Below are positions 18,937-27,595 of a stretch of 39,430 bases of DNA, piece after piece. The notes below the pieces were generated by a model, which did no database searches, had not been told where the DNA came from, and saw only the letters and a list, made by a program, of their open reading frames with translations. The stretch spans positions 1-39,430 of the IMG/VR virus record IMGVR_UViG_3300030090_001724, one strand, 5' to 3'. The position numbers and the translations under genes are program-made. The number at the start of each line of letters is the position of its first letter. Within the stretch, counting starts at the first letter, position 1. This DNA comes from a virus.

Positions 18937-20391
18937 ATGGATGGTAATAGACACGACGAGAGACGCTTAAAACTAGAACTAAGACTAGCTCAGTTAGAGA
19001 AGAACGAAGCTTGTAAAAATAACTTTTTATCATTTGTTAAAACCATATGGCCGTCTTTTATACAGGGCCGTCACCATGAGATCATTGCAGAGAAATTAGA
19101 ACGAGTTGCGAATGGGGAACTAAAGAGACTTATTATCAACATGGCACCAAGACATACGAAGTCAGAGTTCGCATCCTTTTTGTTTCCAGCATGGATGATG
19201 GGCAGAAACCCAAATATGAAAATCATTCAGGCAACACACACAACAGAGCTTGCAGTAAATTTTGGGCGTAAGGTAAAAAATCTTTTGGACACGGATGAGT
19301 TCCATGAAGTTTTTCCAGAAGTTAAACTTGCAGCTGATAGTAAAGCGTCAGGAAGATGGGATACAAACAAGGGTGGTATGTACTATGCCGTAGGTGTGGG
19401 ATCAAACTTAGCTGGTCGTGGTGGTGATCTTGTTATTATCGACGATCCACACTCAGAACAAACTGCGATGAGCAACAATGGCTTTGAAGATGCCTGGGAT
19501 TGGTACACTGGGGGCCCTCGACAGAGACTACAACCCGGTGGCACGATCGTCTTAGTGCAGACCCGATGGTCCGAAAAGGATTTAACTGGTCAGTTAATAC
19601 GTTCTATGGCTAAAGACCCGTTGGCCGATCAGTGGGAAATCGTGGAACTCCCTGCAATATTCGAGAGCGGTGAGCCTTGTTGGCCCGAATACTGGAGCTT
19701 GAAAGACTTAACGGCTGTAAAAGCGTCAATACCTCCAAGCAAATGGAATGCTCAGTACCAGCAGCAGCCAACGGGCGAAGAGAATGCTATAATTAAACGT
19801 GAATGGTGGCAAAGATGGGAAAAAACAAGCGTACCGAACCTACAATATGTCATTCAGAGCTACGATACAGCTTTCTCGAAACGTGAAACAGCAGATTTTA
19901 GTGCGATTACGACGTGGGGCGTGTTTTATCCAGAAGAAGAAGGCGGTCAACCCGCTCTGATTTTGCTTGATAGCAAAAAAGGACGGTGGGATTTTCCAGA
20001 ATTGAAGGAATTAGCGTTAGAAATGTACAATTATTGGGACCCCGAGACAGTAATCGTTGAGGCTAAGGCGTCAGGTATGCCCTTGACCCACGAATTACGG
20101 AATATGGGCATTCCAGTTGTCAATTTCACACCGAGTAAAGGTAACGATAAGGTATCAAGGGTACATTCTGTGTCTCCGTTGTTTGAAGCGGGCATGGTTT
20201 GGGCCCCCGATGAAACTTTTGCAGACGAAATGATAGAAGAGGTTGCAGCTTTTCCAAATGGAGAGTATGATGACCTTGTAGATAGTATGACACAAGCCTT
20301 AATGAGGTACCGTCAGGGTAATTTTGTACAGTTGCCGAGTGACGATTGGGGCGATGAGGTTGATTCTGTCAAAGTTAGAGCGTATTATTGA
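18937..20391 (+). CDS. terL: Terminase large subunit
   Basis: 484 aa. The ATPase half has the variant Walker A MAPRHTKS (69-76), Walker B LVIIDD (165-170) and the coupling motif VLVQTRWSE (205-213). The nuclease half has SYDTAF (D310), VIVEA (E375) and DDLVDSMTQAL (445-455), giving the three acidic metal ligands. It is the motor that moves DNA into the prohead and cuts the concatemer. RHTKS in place of the classic GKT is typical of this branch of phage terminases. The ATG at 18937 follows AGGGG within a palindrome. The predicted promoter at 18866 suggests it starts the late genes. Confidence 0.96.
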   Translation: MDGNRHDERRLKLELRLAQLEKNEACKNNFLSFVKTIWPSFIQGRHHEIIAEKLERVANGELKRLIINMAPRHTKSEFASFLFPAWMMGRNPNMKIIQATHTTELAVNFGRKVKNLLDTDEFHEVFPEVKLAADSKASGRWDTNKGGMYYAVGVGSNLAGRGGDLVIIDDPHSEQTAMSNNGFEDAWDWYTGGPRQRLQPGGTIVLVQTRWSEKDLTGQLIRSMAKDPLADQWEIVELPAIFESGEPCWPEYWSLKDLTAVKASIPPSKWNAQYQQQPTGEENAIIKREWWQRWEKTSVPNLQYVIQSYDTAFSKRETADFSAITTWGVFYPEEEGGQPALILLDSKKGRWDFPELKELALEMYNYWDPETVIVEAKASGMPLTHELRNMGIPVVNFTPSKGNDKVSRVHSVSPLFEAGMVWAPDETFADEMIEEVAAFPNGEYDDLVDSMTQALMRYRQGNFVQLPSDDWGDEVDSVKVRAYY

Positions 20392-20398
20392 GGATAAA

Positions 20399-20809
20399 AT
20401 GGCTAAATCAGTAGTAAAAAATGCAACCAAAGAAACGATAGAGGAGCTACCAGAGATCGACATATTTGATCGTTTGATGGATAGAGCAACACAGCCCGAA
20501 GTCTTTGATTTAAGAGAAGAACAGTACGAGGGTATGGCACCACCTCTTTATGATGTTGACATAGGTGATATTACTTATGAAGCTCCAACAGAACTACCGA
20601 TGGAATCAGAGGGTATCCGTTCAATAGGACTTGGTATGGGTGGTAATGCCGGTATTGAGACTTTGAAGCAAACAACCATACAGCTACAAGAGATCCCACC
20701 TGACAGAAACATGACAGTTTTAAAAAGAATGATGAAACAAGCAGGGGCCCCGGCACAGGACCCGAAGCTCTTAGCTCAAGTTTCACAAGTTTTAGGAAGA
20801 GATGACTAG
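20399..20809 (+). CDS. Conserved small acidic protein between terminase and polyvalent protein
   Basis: 136 aa. I chose the ATG at 20399 behind GAGGA; the frame is open earlier only within terL. Acidic N-terminal half (ATKETIEELPEIDIFDRLMDR), a Gly-rich stretch (SIGLGMGGNAG) and a helical end (VLKRMMKQAGAPAQDPKLLAQVSQVLG). It overlaps the next gene by eight bases. Not recognised; by position it may be a virion or head-assembly protein. Confidence 0.7.
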   Translation: MAKSVVKNATKETIEELPEIDIFDRLMDRATQPEVFDLREEQYEGMAPPLYDVDIGDITYEAPTELPMESEGIRSIGLGMGGNAGIETLKQTTIQLQEIPPDRNMTVLKRMMKQAGAPAQDPKLLAQVSQVLGRDD

Positions 20810-23675
20810 CTATTTAGCAAAACAGCAAGCTTACAAAGAAGATCCGGAAGCATTTGCGGAAGGACAATATTTTGGTGCTTCTATGATGCCCGTATCAGGT
20901 GAAGCTATAGCGGCTTACGAGCTACCGGGTATTTTATCTCAAGCTAAAACTTTAATGCAAGATCCGGACTACAAAAAGGCGTTGTTAGGTCTTGGCTTAG
21001 GTATATTAGGCACAGCTTCGGTTGCTCCGGGCGTAGGTCCTTTTGCAAGAGGTGCCAAAAGAGGACTTGAGGGTTTCATTCCTTATCTTGGTCCAAAACC
21101 AGCAGCGGAGGGTGTAGACACTTCTATCTTGATGGCAGGGTTTGGTAAAGACCCAACAAAATCAACTCCTGGAAAAGTTCCTGACATAGAAAAAGCAAGA
21201 GAGCTTGGTCAGGAAGAGCTCTTTCCTTCAGCTGTAAAAAAAGAAGATCAGAAAGAAGAATTAAGTTTTGCCACAAAAGGTGATGAAACATATAGTTTGG
21301 GGCCCGGTAGTTTGTTTAACCCGGAAACAAAACAAGGACGTAAGCTTTTGATCATATCCTGTAGCGAAACAAAATGCCCTGATGATAAGGACATGAAAGC
21401 GATAGATAGATACTTAGGTCCTGTTTTTCAAACGCTTAAAGCTCAAGGTGTCCCAGAAAACGTAGATGTCGCTATTATGTCCGCGAAACACGGACTTATA
21501 AGATCGAACACCCCATTGAAAAACTATAATGAGAAAATGACAAAAGCAAAAGCTCAGGCATTTAAAAACGATCCTGATCAATTAAACAGGATTAGAAATA
21601 CCATGATGGGGTACGACAAGGTTATTGTGCAGGGCGGGAAAGACTATAAGGACGTTCTAAGAACAGCTGCTGGAGATCTGAAGATTAATGAGATACCGGG
21701 TGGCAGGGGCATAGGCGATCAACGAGAATTTGTCATGGACGCCATTAATCCTTTTAGAAAAATTAAAACACCGGTTTATCATTTTACTTTAAATCCAGGT
21801 TTCACGAAATTTGATAAATCAAAGCAAGCTTTGTATGATTTTGGACCTCATGTATCTTCTACTCCAAAAGGAGCTCAAGATCGTTTTGTAAGTCAAGTTG
21901 GAGGCGTAACCACAAAAGACGGAGAGTTAATTCTGAAAACAGATTCAGATTTAAAAGGCGGTTCAATCCCTTTAAAAGCTAATTTGACTAGACCTTTTAA
22001 TAATCCAAACACTAAAAAGCCTTTTACTGAAGGTGAACTTATGGACTTTAAGGTTGAAAGGCTAAAAAAAATATTAGGAGATAATTTTACTAAAGATGAT
22101 TTGTTATTAGAAACAGACAACTTTAGCGTGACAGAAATTAGAAACGCTATTGATAAAGTTTCTAAAGATTTAGCAGAAAAAGGTTTTACCCATGTTCCTT
22201 ATGTAAATGAGTTTGAAGATAAAGGTCAGTTATCTTTTGAGATGTTAATAGACCGACCCAAAGGCAAGCCGAAGGTTTTGCAGGGAACCTTTGCTAAGAA
22301 AGACCCTGAAGCTTTTGACGATCCAGACTTTATGATGAAAGCAGGCGGCGTGGTTGAAATGAAAGACAAGGCAATCAATATGAACCGCGGCCCACGGGGC
22401 ATAGGACCTTTTGCACAGTATCTTGAAACTGGAGGTGAGGTTCAGCCAGAAAGAAATATATTTGAAGAGCAAGCTCCAAAAATAATTCCTGCCAAGACAG
22501 AGGCAGAGGCTCTTTCAGAACTTGCTGACCAGGAAATGGGTTTAGAATTAATTAACAGGGTAGGCTTTGATCCACTGGCTTACAAAATGATGCAAGCTGG
22601 TTTGAGAGATAACAGAACTTTATCTGATTTTTTGACAATATATCCAACAGTAACGGACGATATGACCGAAAAACAAAAAAAAGACGCTTTAACAGAACAA
22701 ATAAGAGGTCTGGGTATTGCTAGAGGTATGTATTTTCCTTTGGATAATATGGTAGTCGTAGAGCCAATGACCGTAGCAGATGATTATTTTCAAAGTCCTA
22801 CTGATATGATAATTATGCACGAAATTTTACACAAGGGAGCAGAAACTTTAAAAAAAGATCCTAACGTAAATATAAAAACTTTGAGAGAAAAGTTAGACAC
22901 AGATGATTATGCAAACATAGGTGATGAAACAAAACCCGGTCGTGCTGAACATAGATTCATCCAAGCTATAGTTAACAAAGCTTATGTAGATAATATGCTA
23001 ACACAGTCTTCAATTTACGCTAACAGAGCTATTAATGAGGCTCGAAAAATTTTAAATGATCCAAAATCTGATGATTTTAAAAAAGAGCTCGCAGAAGATG
23101 CTATAAAATTTGAATCTAAATATGTAGAGAGAAATCAAAAGAGAGCTTTATTAAAAGAAATTAGACGATCTACAGACTTCTACATGGAGCAATCAGGTAA
23201 AAATAAATTTAAACAAGAAATGAATAATATGTATCCCGACAGAGGTTTATTTAATGAAGATGCAGAGGATGTAGAAAATAATTTTACATTAAAAGAATTA
23301 AAACAAATATTTAATTTACTTAATACTACGATGTTGGACCAACCAGGCACTAAAGAATTTGTTTTGGAAATGTCAAAGTCAGCTCCAGCTGGTGCATCAA
23401 TCAAAGGTTATTCAGATCTTTTTCCTACTCAGTTTGCAGATCCAACCAAACCTTATTTCAATGAACGACGAAAAAGAACATATGACTTAGAAGGAATTGA
23501 GGACCCAAGCTATATTCAAGTTATGAGTGCAAGAAGTAAATATTTAGAAAAAATGAGAAAAGATAGAGAAAAACAAAATAAGGCTAAAGGCGGCGTGGTT
23601 GAAATGAAAGATAAAGCTGTTAATATGTTTAGAGGTACACAAGGTATTGAACCTTTTATCAAATATATGGTATAG
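20802..23675 (+). CDS. 957-aa multidomain 'polyvalent'-type protein (YaaA/DUF6884-like + ADP-ribosyltransferase-like + HExxH)
   Basis: In order: a hydrophobic Gly-rich segment (61-80, LLGLGLGILGTASVAPGVGP); a YaaA/DUF6884-like domain (about 180-290) with LLIISCSETK and IMSAKHGLI; an ADP-ribosyltransferase-like domain (about 322-485) opening TPVYHFTLNPGFTKF, with DFGPHVSSTPKGAQDRF as the usual second block and a Glu (E480) in the last strands; a motif GGVVEMKDKA...GIGPF (515-537); a zincin-like segment with HEILH (673-677) and further His/Glu downstream (E716, H717); a helical part; and a second copy of the motif at the very C-terminus (930-957). Such domain mixtures are known as polyvalent proteins, thought to be injected with phage DNA to counter or reprogram the host. 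It lies between terL and portal, fitting a virion protein. Domain calls are by eye. Confidence 0.7.
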   Translation: MTSYLAKQQAYKEDPEAFAEGQYFGASMMPVSGEAIAAYELPGILSQAKTLMQDPDYKKALLGLGLGILGTASVAPGVGPFARGAKRGLEGFIPYLGPKPAAEGVDTSILMAGFGKDPTKSTPGKVPDIEKARELGQEELFPSAVKKEDQKEELSFATKGDETYSLGPGSLFNPETKQGRKLLIISCSETKCPDDKDMKAIDRYLGPVFQTLKAQGVPENVDVAIMSAKHGLIRSNTPLKNYNEKMTKAKAQAFKNDPDQLNRIRNTMMGYDKVIVQGGKDYKDVLRTAAGDLKINEIPGGRGIGDQREFVMDAINPFRKIKTPVYHFTLNPGFTKFDKSKQALYDFGPHVSSTPKGAQDRFVSQVGGVTTKDGELILKTDSDLKGGSIPLKANLTRPFNNPNTKKPFTEGELMDFKVERLKKILGDNFTKDDLLLETDNFSVTEIRNAIDKVSKDLAEKGFTHVPYVNEFEDKGQLSFEMLIDRPKGKPKVLQGTFAKKDPEAFDDPDFMMKAGGVVEMKDKAINMNRGPRGIGPFAQYLETGGEVQPERNIFEEQAPKIIPAKTEAEALSELADQEMGLELINRVGFDPLAYKMMQAGLRDNRTLSDFLTIYPTVTDDMTEKQKKDALTEQIRGLGIARGMYFPLDNMVVVEPMTVADDYFQSPTDMIIMHEILHKGAETLKKDPNVNIKTLREKLDTDDYANIGDETKPGRAEHRFIQAIVNKAYVDNMLTQSSIYANRAINEARKILNDPKSDDFKKELAEDAIKFESKYVERNQKRALLKEIRRSTDFYMEQSGKNKFKQEMNNMYPDRGLFNEDAEDVENNFTLKELKQIFNLLNTTMLDQPGTKEFVLEMSKSAPAGASIKGYSDLFPTQFADPTKPYFNERRKRTYDLEGIEDPSYIQVMSARSKYLEKMRKDREKQNKAKGGVVEMKDKAVNMFRGTQGIEPFIKYMV
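22338..22412 (+). repeat. Internal copy of the GGVVEMKDKA motif
   Basis: Codes for residues 513-537 of the 957-aa protein and matches 23583-23657, including an identical run of over 20 bases at the 5' part. It separates the transferase-like and metallopeptidase-like parts. Confidence 0.8.
23583..23657 (+). repeat. C-terminal copy of the GGVVEMKDKA motif
   Basis: Codes for residues 928-952, ending five residues before the stop. Third-position changes beyond the identical core show protein-level conservation. Confidence 0.8.
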
Positions 23676-23694
23676 TTCTCGGAAGGAGACTTAG

Positions 23695-26100
23695 ATGGCA
23701 GATAAACCAAGCATGGTGGATAAAGTTCCAACTCAACTAGATGAAGAAGAACTTAAAGCTGAAATGGATGTTGAAATACCTGAGGGTATGGACATTAACG
23801 AAATACCAGACAACGTAGAGATTGTGGAAGAAGAAGATGGCAGTGTAGTCGTTGATTTTGACCCTCGTGAAAATAAGGGTATGGACGGTGACTTTTATGC
23901 TAATTTAGCAGAAGATATGTCCGATGAAGAGCTTGGCCGTTTGTCAGGTGAGTTAACAGGTGAGTTTGAAGAAAACAAAAGCAGTAGACAGGAGTGGGAA
24001 GATGCCTTTGCCAATGGTCTTGAATTACTTGGATTTAGTTACGAAGAAAGATCCCAACCCTTTAGGGGTGCCAGCGGAGTTACTCATCCATTACTTGCAG
24101 AGTCCGCTACACAGTTCCAAGCACAAGCTTTTAATGAGCTCCTTCCACCGGGCGGTCCAGTTAGAACTCTTGTCATGGGAACAAGCACACCAGAAAAAGA
24201 AGATCAGGCTCAAAGAGTAAAAGAATTTATGAATTACTACATAACTTCTGTTATGGAAGAATATACGCCTGAGTTTGACCAGATGCTGTTCTATTTGCCA
24301 CTTGCAGGCTCAACCTTTAAAAAAGTTTACTACGATGAGAACTTAGATAGAGCTGTCAGTAAGTTTATACCGGCTGAAGATTTAGTTGTACCCTACAGCA
24401 CATCTGATCTAGAGACCTGTCCTAATATTACTCATGTTGTCAAAATGAGCTTAAATGATCTCAGAAAAAGACAACTATCGGGTTTTTACAGAGATATACC
24501 TGTTATACCAGCACAAGGCGAAACTTCTTCTGTCAAAGAGGAGTTAGAGCGTATAGACGGTATGTATCCATCTAATGTCGATTATGATTGTACTTTACTT
24601 GAGTGTCATGTGGATTTAGACCTTGAAGGATTTGAAGAAGAGAATGAGGAGGGCGAAGCAACGGGGATCAAGGTACCTTACGTTGTAACGATTTCTCAGG
24701 ACAACGGTCAGGTTTTATCTATACGCAGGAATTATAAAGAAGACGATGAGAAAAAGAAAAAGATACAATATTTTGTACATTACAAGTTTTTACCGGGGTT
24801 CGGGTTCTACGGACTAGGGTTAATACATACCATAGGCGGACTATCAAGAACCGCGACAGCTGCACTAAGACAGTTAATCGATGCAGGAACGCTATCAAAC
24901 TTACCAGCAGGATTTAAGGCCCGCGGCCTACGGATCAGGGATGATGACGAACCGTTACAGCCCGGAGAGTTTAGAGACGTCGATGCACCGGGGGGAGATA
25001 TCAAAGCCAGTCTTATGTCTTTACCTTTTAAGGGTCCAGACCAAACATTGATGGCACTTTTAGGCTTTGTAGTTGACGCTGGACGGCGATTCGCAACGAT
25101 TACAGACATGAAAGTAGGCGATGGTAATCAGCAGGCAGCGGTCGGTACTACGATTGCTATGTTGGAACAAGGCTCACGGGTCATGTCAGCTGTGCACAAA
25201 AGATTGCATTATGCCATGAGATTGGAATTTAAACTGCTCGCTAATGTTATGGCTGAGTTTTTACCAGACAGTTATCCTTACACGATTGCAGGCGTGGACA
25301 GTTCAGTAAAGTCAGAAGACTTTGATGAAAGAGTAGATGTGCTGCCTGTATCTAATCCTAACATCTTTTCGCAAGCTCAGAGAATAGCGTTGGCACAGAC
25401 CAAGATGCAGATGGCCACAGCAGCACCTGAAATGCACAATATGTATGAAGTATTTAGAGATATGTATGAGGCATTGGGTGTAAGAGATATTGACAGAATA
25501 CTGAAAAGAACACCTGAGCCAGAAGCAGAGCCAAAAGATCCCGCTTCAGAAAACATAGATGCTTTAGATATGCTGCCTTTGGTAGCTTTTGAGGGTCAGG
25601 AGCATGAAGCTCATATCATGTCACACATGGTTTTTGGTTCAACACCCCTTGTAGCAGGCACACCGCAGATTGCAGTATCTTTACAGAAGCATATTATGGA
25701 TCATGTGAGAATAAGTGCCAGAGAAAAAGCAGCTGTGGAGATGATACAAAGCAGTGGTGGTCAGGCGTTGTCAGAAGAGCAGATGCTCGATGTGGAAGCA
25801 AAAACAGCTCAATATGTCGCAGAGGGCATGACAGCCTTGAAACAATTAAGTGCTCAACTATCGGCACCAGGCCCTGATCCGTTAGTACAACTAAAGGAGA
25901 AGGAACTTCAAGTCAGAGCACAGGCTGAACAGAATGATGCACAGATTGATGCGGCTAAATTAGGTCTTGAGCAGCAGAAAGTACAGCAAAGAGACGCTCA
26001 GTTTGATAAGCGACTTGATAGTCAGGAAAGACAGACTGCTGCTAGAATTAATGCAGCTGAAAGGCGTGAAATGATGAAACAACAAAAAGGAGGTCAGTAA
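23695..26100 (+). CDS. Portal protein (large form)
   Basis: 801 aa. The acidic N-terminal 95 residues lead into WEDAFANGLELLGFSYEERSQPF, GASGVTHPLL and ESATQFQAQAFNELLPPGGP (about 101-155). These, and the middle block around LSRTATAALRQLIDAGTLSNLPAG, are the signature of the long portal proteins of marine short-tailed phages. The C-terminal 150 residues are Gln/Ala-rich and helical (LEQQKVQQRDAQFDKRLDSQERQ), likely the barrel or crown that projects into the head. The dodecamer forms the DNA entry vertex and binds terL and the adaptors. GGAAGGAG precedes the ATG. Confidence 0.9.
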   Translation: MADKPSMVDKVPTQLDEEELKAEMDVEIPEGMDINEIPDNVEIVEEEDGSVVVDFDPRENKGMDGDFYANLAEDMSDEELGRLSGELTGEFEENKSSRQEWEDAFANGLELLGFSYEERSQPFRGASGVTHPLLAESATQFQAQAFNELLPPGGPVRTLVMGTSTPEKEDQAQRVKEFMNYYITSVMEEYTPEFDQMLFYLPLAGSTFKKVYYDENLDRAVSKFIPAEDLVVPYSTSDLETCPNITHVVKMSLNDLRKRQLSGFYRDIPVIPAQGETSSVKEELERIDGMYPSNVDYDCTLLECHVDLDLEGFEEENEEGEATGIKVPYVVTISQDNGQVLSIRRNYKEDDEKKKKIQYFVHYKFLPGFGFYGLGLIHTIGGLSRTATAALRQLIDAGTLSNLPAGFKARGLRIRDDDEPLQPGEFRDVDAPGGDIKASLMSLPFKGPDQTLMALLGFVVDAGRRFATITDMKVGDGNQQAAVGTTIAMLEQGSRVMSAVHKRLHYAMRLEFKLLANVMAEFLPDSYPYTIAGVDSSVKSEDFDERVDVLPVSNPNIFSQAQRIALAQTKMQMATAAPEMHNMYEVFRDMYEALGVRDIDRILKRTPEPEAEPKDPASENIDALDMLPLVAFEGQEHEAHIMSHMVFGSTPLVAGTPQIAVSLQKHIMDHVRISAREKAAVEMIQSSGGQALSEEQMLDVEAKTAQYVAEGMTALKQLSAQLSAPGPDPLVQLKEKELQVRAQAEQNDAQIDAAKLGLEQQKVQQRDAQFDKRLDSQERQTAARINAAERREMMKQQKGGQ

Positions 26101-26309
26101 TGGCAAAAGAAAGCGATAAAAGAACAGAAAAAGACCTAAGGAAAGAATTTTTTGATGGTCCAGCTTCAGATATTATGAGTTTTGAACAGTTTCTTATGCA
26201 GCAGGGCCGCGGTGATTTAGTAAAGCCTATTAAGAAAAAAGAAGGTGGCGTTGTGACTGAATACGAATTTGTACGCGGTGATCCAAACTACTTTAAAGAC
26301 TTACTATGA
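26100..26309 (+). CDS. Small protein after portal, unknown
   Basis: 69 aa. One-base overlap with portal (TAATG) and AAAGGAGG upstream. KRTEKDLRKEFFDGPASDIMSFEQFLMQQGRGDLVKPIKKKEGGVVTEYEFVRGDP. The KKEGGVVTEYEFVRG stretch faintly recalls the GGVVEMKDKA motif of the 957-aa protein. Not recognised. Confidence 0.65.
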   Translation: MAKESDKRTEKDLRKEFFDGPASDIMSFEQFLMQQGRGDLVKPIKKKEGGVVTEYEFVRGDPNYFKDLL

Positions 26310-26623
26310 GTAAGAAATTACAGAAGTCTTCTCAATATGAAAAATACGATATGGACGGAGACGGTGTAGTTTCAGACGATGAATTTGCTCACATGGCTGA
26401 AATAAAAAGACTTGAGCATGATTTACGAAAGCAAAGGGCACAAAGGCGTATGGCAACAGCTAGTCTGGTTGCAATGGCTTCTTTTACTATTGCAATGTTC
26501 TTGGTCGATCTCGAAAGAGTTAAAGCACTGGCCGATATTAGTAATCTTTTTTATATCACTGGTGGCGGCATTGTGTCTGTATATATGGGTGCATCAGCTT
26601 ATATGAACAGGAATGGAAAATGA
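26306..26623 (+). CDS. EF-hand membrane protein
   Basis: 105 aa. YDMDGDGVVSDDEF (16-29) is a canonical 12-residue EF-hand loop with Asp at 1, 3 and 5, Gly at 6 and Glu at 12. A charged helix follows, then two transmembrane helices (about 48-66 and 78-96). It probably binds calcium and sits in the inner membrane, next to the holin; calcium-dependent control of lysis or of DNA entry is a guess. Similar single-EF-hand, two-TM proteins occur, as I recall, in many marine phages. It overlaps both neighbours by four bases (ATGA). Confidence 0.8.
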   Translation: MSKKLQKSSQYEKYDMDGDGVVSDDEFAHMAEIKRLEHDLRKQRAQRRMATASLVAMASFTIAMFLVDLERVKALADISNLFYITGGGIVSVYMGASAYMNRNGK

Positions 26624-26814
26624 AGCCTGCCTTCCTGCTCATGTGCTATTTGGCGGGTAATCCAGCGGGCACCTTACATTTTCAGTCAGTGAAGACAGCA
26701 GACTATTTTAAGTCATATCTTGACAACCAGACCGTGCGGATTGGCGATGATACGAAAAAATATGACTGTTTTGTAAAGTTGGTAAAAGTAAATGAAGAAA
26801 TGAGGTTATGGTAA
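26620..26814 (+). CDS. Small protein of the lysis region, unknown
   Basis: 64 aa; ATGA overlap with the EF-hand gene. Short hydrophobic start (MKPAFLLMCYLAG) with a Cys at residue 9, then SVKTADYFKSYLDNQTVRIGDD and a second Cys. It could be exported. No lipobox or spanin feature is clear. Confidence 0.6.
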   Translation: MKPAFLLMCYLAGNPAGTLHFQSVKTADYFKSYLDNQTVRIGDDTKKYDCFVKLVKVNEEMRLW

Positions 26815-27221
26815 TGATACAAGCTTTAATAGGTCCAGCAACAAAATTGCTTGGAAAATTTATAGAAGATAAAGATCAAAAGAACAAATTGGCACATGAA
26901 TTGGCAACGCTTGCCTCTCGTCATGCTCAGGAGCTGGCGAAAGGTCAAATTGCAGCTAACGCTGAACAGGCGAAGCACCCTTCAATATTTGTAGCCGGGG
27001 CCCGCCCCGCCATAATGTGGATTTGTGCTCTCGGCCTACTAACGCAATTTTTTATCATGCCCATTGCAGAATGGGCTACTATGATATGGATGCCTGAAAT
27101 TAGTTTGCCAAAACTTCAAACGGGGGAACTTATGACCTTAACCCTTTCCTTACTAGGATTGGGAGGAATGAGATCCTATGAAAAGTCAAAAGGTGTAGCA
27201 AGGGAGAATATGAAAAAATGA
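26814..27221 (+). CDS. Holin, three-transmembrane GTA/phage type
   Basis: 135 aa from the ATG at 26814, eight bases after GAGG; the ATG at 26808 is too near that site. After an amphipathic start (MIQALIGPATKLLGKFIEDKDQ) and a helical region comes HPSIFVAGARPAIMWICALGLLTQFFIMPIAEWATM and LMTLTLSLLGLGG, the pattern of the 3-TM holin family known from gene transfer agents and marine phages. It would permeabilise the inner membrane at the end of infection. No endolysin gene was found nearby. It overlaps the next gene by four bases. Confidence 0.8.
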   Translation: MIQALIGPATKLLGKFIEDKDQKNKLAHELATLASRHAQELAKGQIAANAEQAKHPSIFVAGARPAIMWICALGLLTQFFIMPIAEWATMIWMPEISLPKLQTGELMTLTLSLLGLGGMRSYEKSKGVARENMKK

Positions 27222-27358
27222 GTTTATATAGAAACATACACGCGAAAAAGAAAAGAATTGCAGCTGGTAGTGGAGAGCGTATGCGAAAAAAAGGACAAAA
27301 AGGTGCACCAACTGCAAAAAACTTTAGGCAAGCAAAGAAAACTGTGAGAAAAACATAA
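27218..27358 (+). CDS. Small basic conserved phage protein
   Basis: 46 aa: MSLYRNIHAKKKRIAAGSGERM, then RKKGQKGAPTAKNFRQAKKTVRK. ATGA overlap with the holin gene. I recall this SLYxNIHAKxKRI...GAPT form as common in marine phages. Highly basic; possibly DNA-bound in the virion. Function unknown. Confidence 0.75.
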   Translation: MSLYRNIHAKKKRIAAGSGERMRKKGQKGAPTAKNFRQAKKTVRKT

Positions 27359-27402
27359 CGCAGGATTTATTTAGACATTTAAGAATACATACAAGTCATA
27401 GA

Positions 27403-27540
27403 ATGGAAACAATATTGTGTGAAAGATGTAAGGTTGCGATGAACAAAACAGAGCTCGCTTATGTTTATCGTTGCCCTATGTGTTTTACAGTTGTGGAAGA
27501 ACCACCAAAAGATCAAACAATAGTTGAAGAAAAAGACTAA
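27403..27540 (+). CDS. Small zinc-ribbon protein
   Basis: 45 aa. Two Cys pairs, CERC (6-9) and CPMC (24-27), give one zinc ribbon, followed by an acidic tail. No Shine-Dalgarno is seen before the ATG. The frame is open back to about 27361 and reads RHLRIHTSHR there, so a non-ATG start upstream may be the real one. Confidence 0.5.
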   Translation: METILCERCKVAMNKTELAYVYRCPMCFTVVEEPPKDQTIVEEKD

Positions 27541-27595
27541 ATCTGTTACTGTGTATAAGAAGATATAAGACAAAGTAGGAAGTTATAAGTTAATT

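Noticed and set aside
18760-18954. Leftward 64-codon ORF before terL
   Set aside because: No ribosome binding site, overlaps the terL start and its promoter, and resembles no protein.
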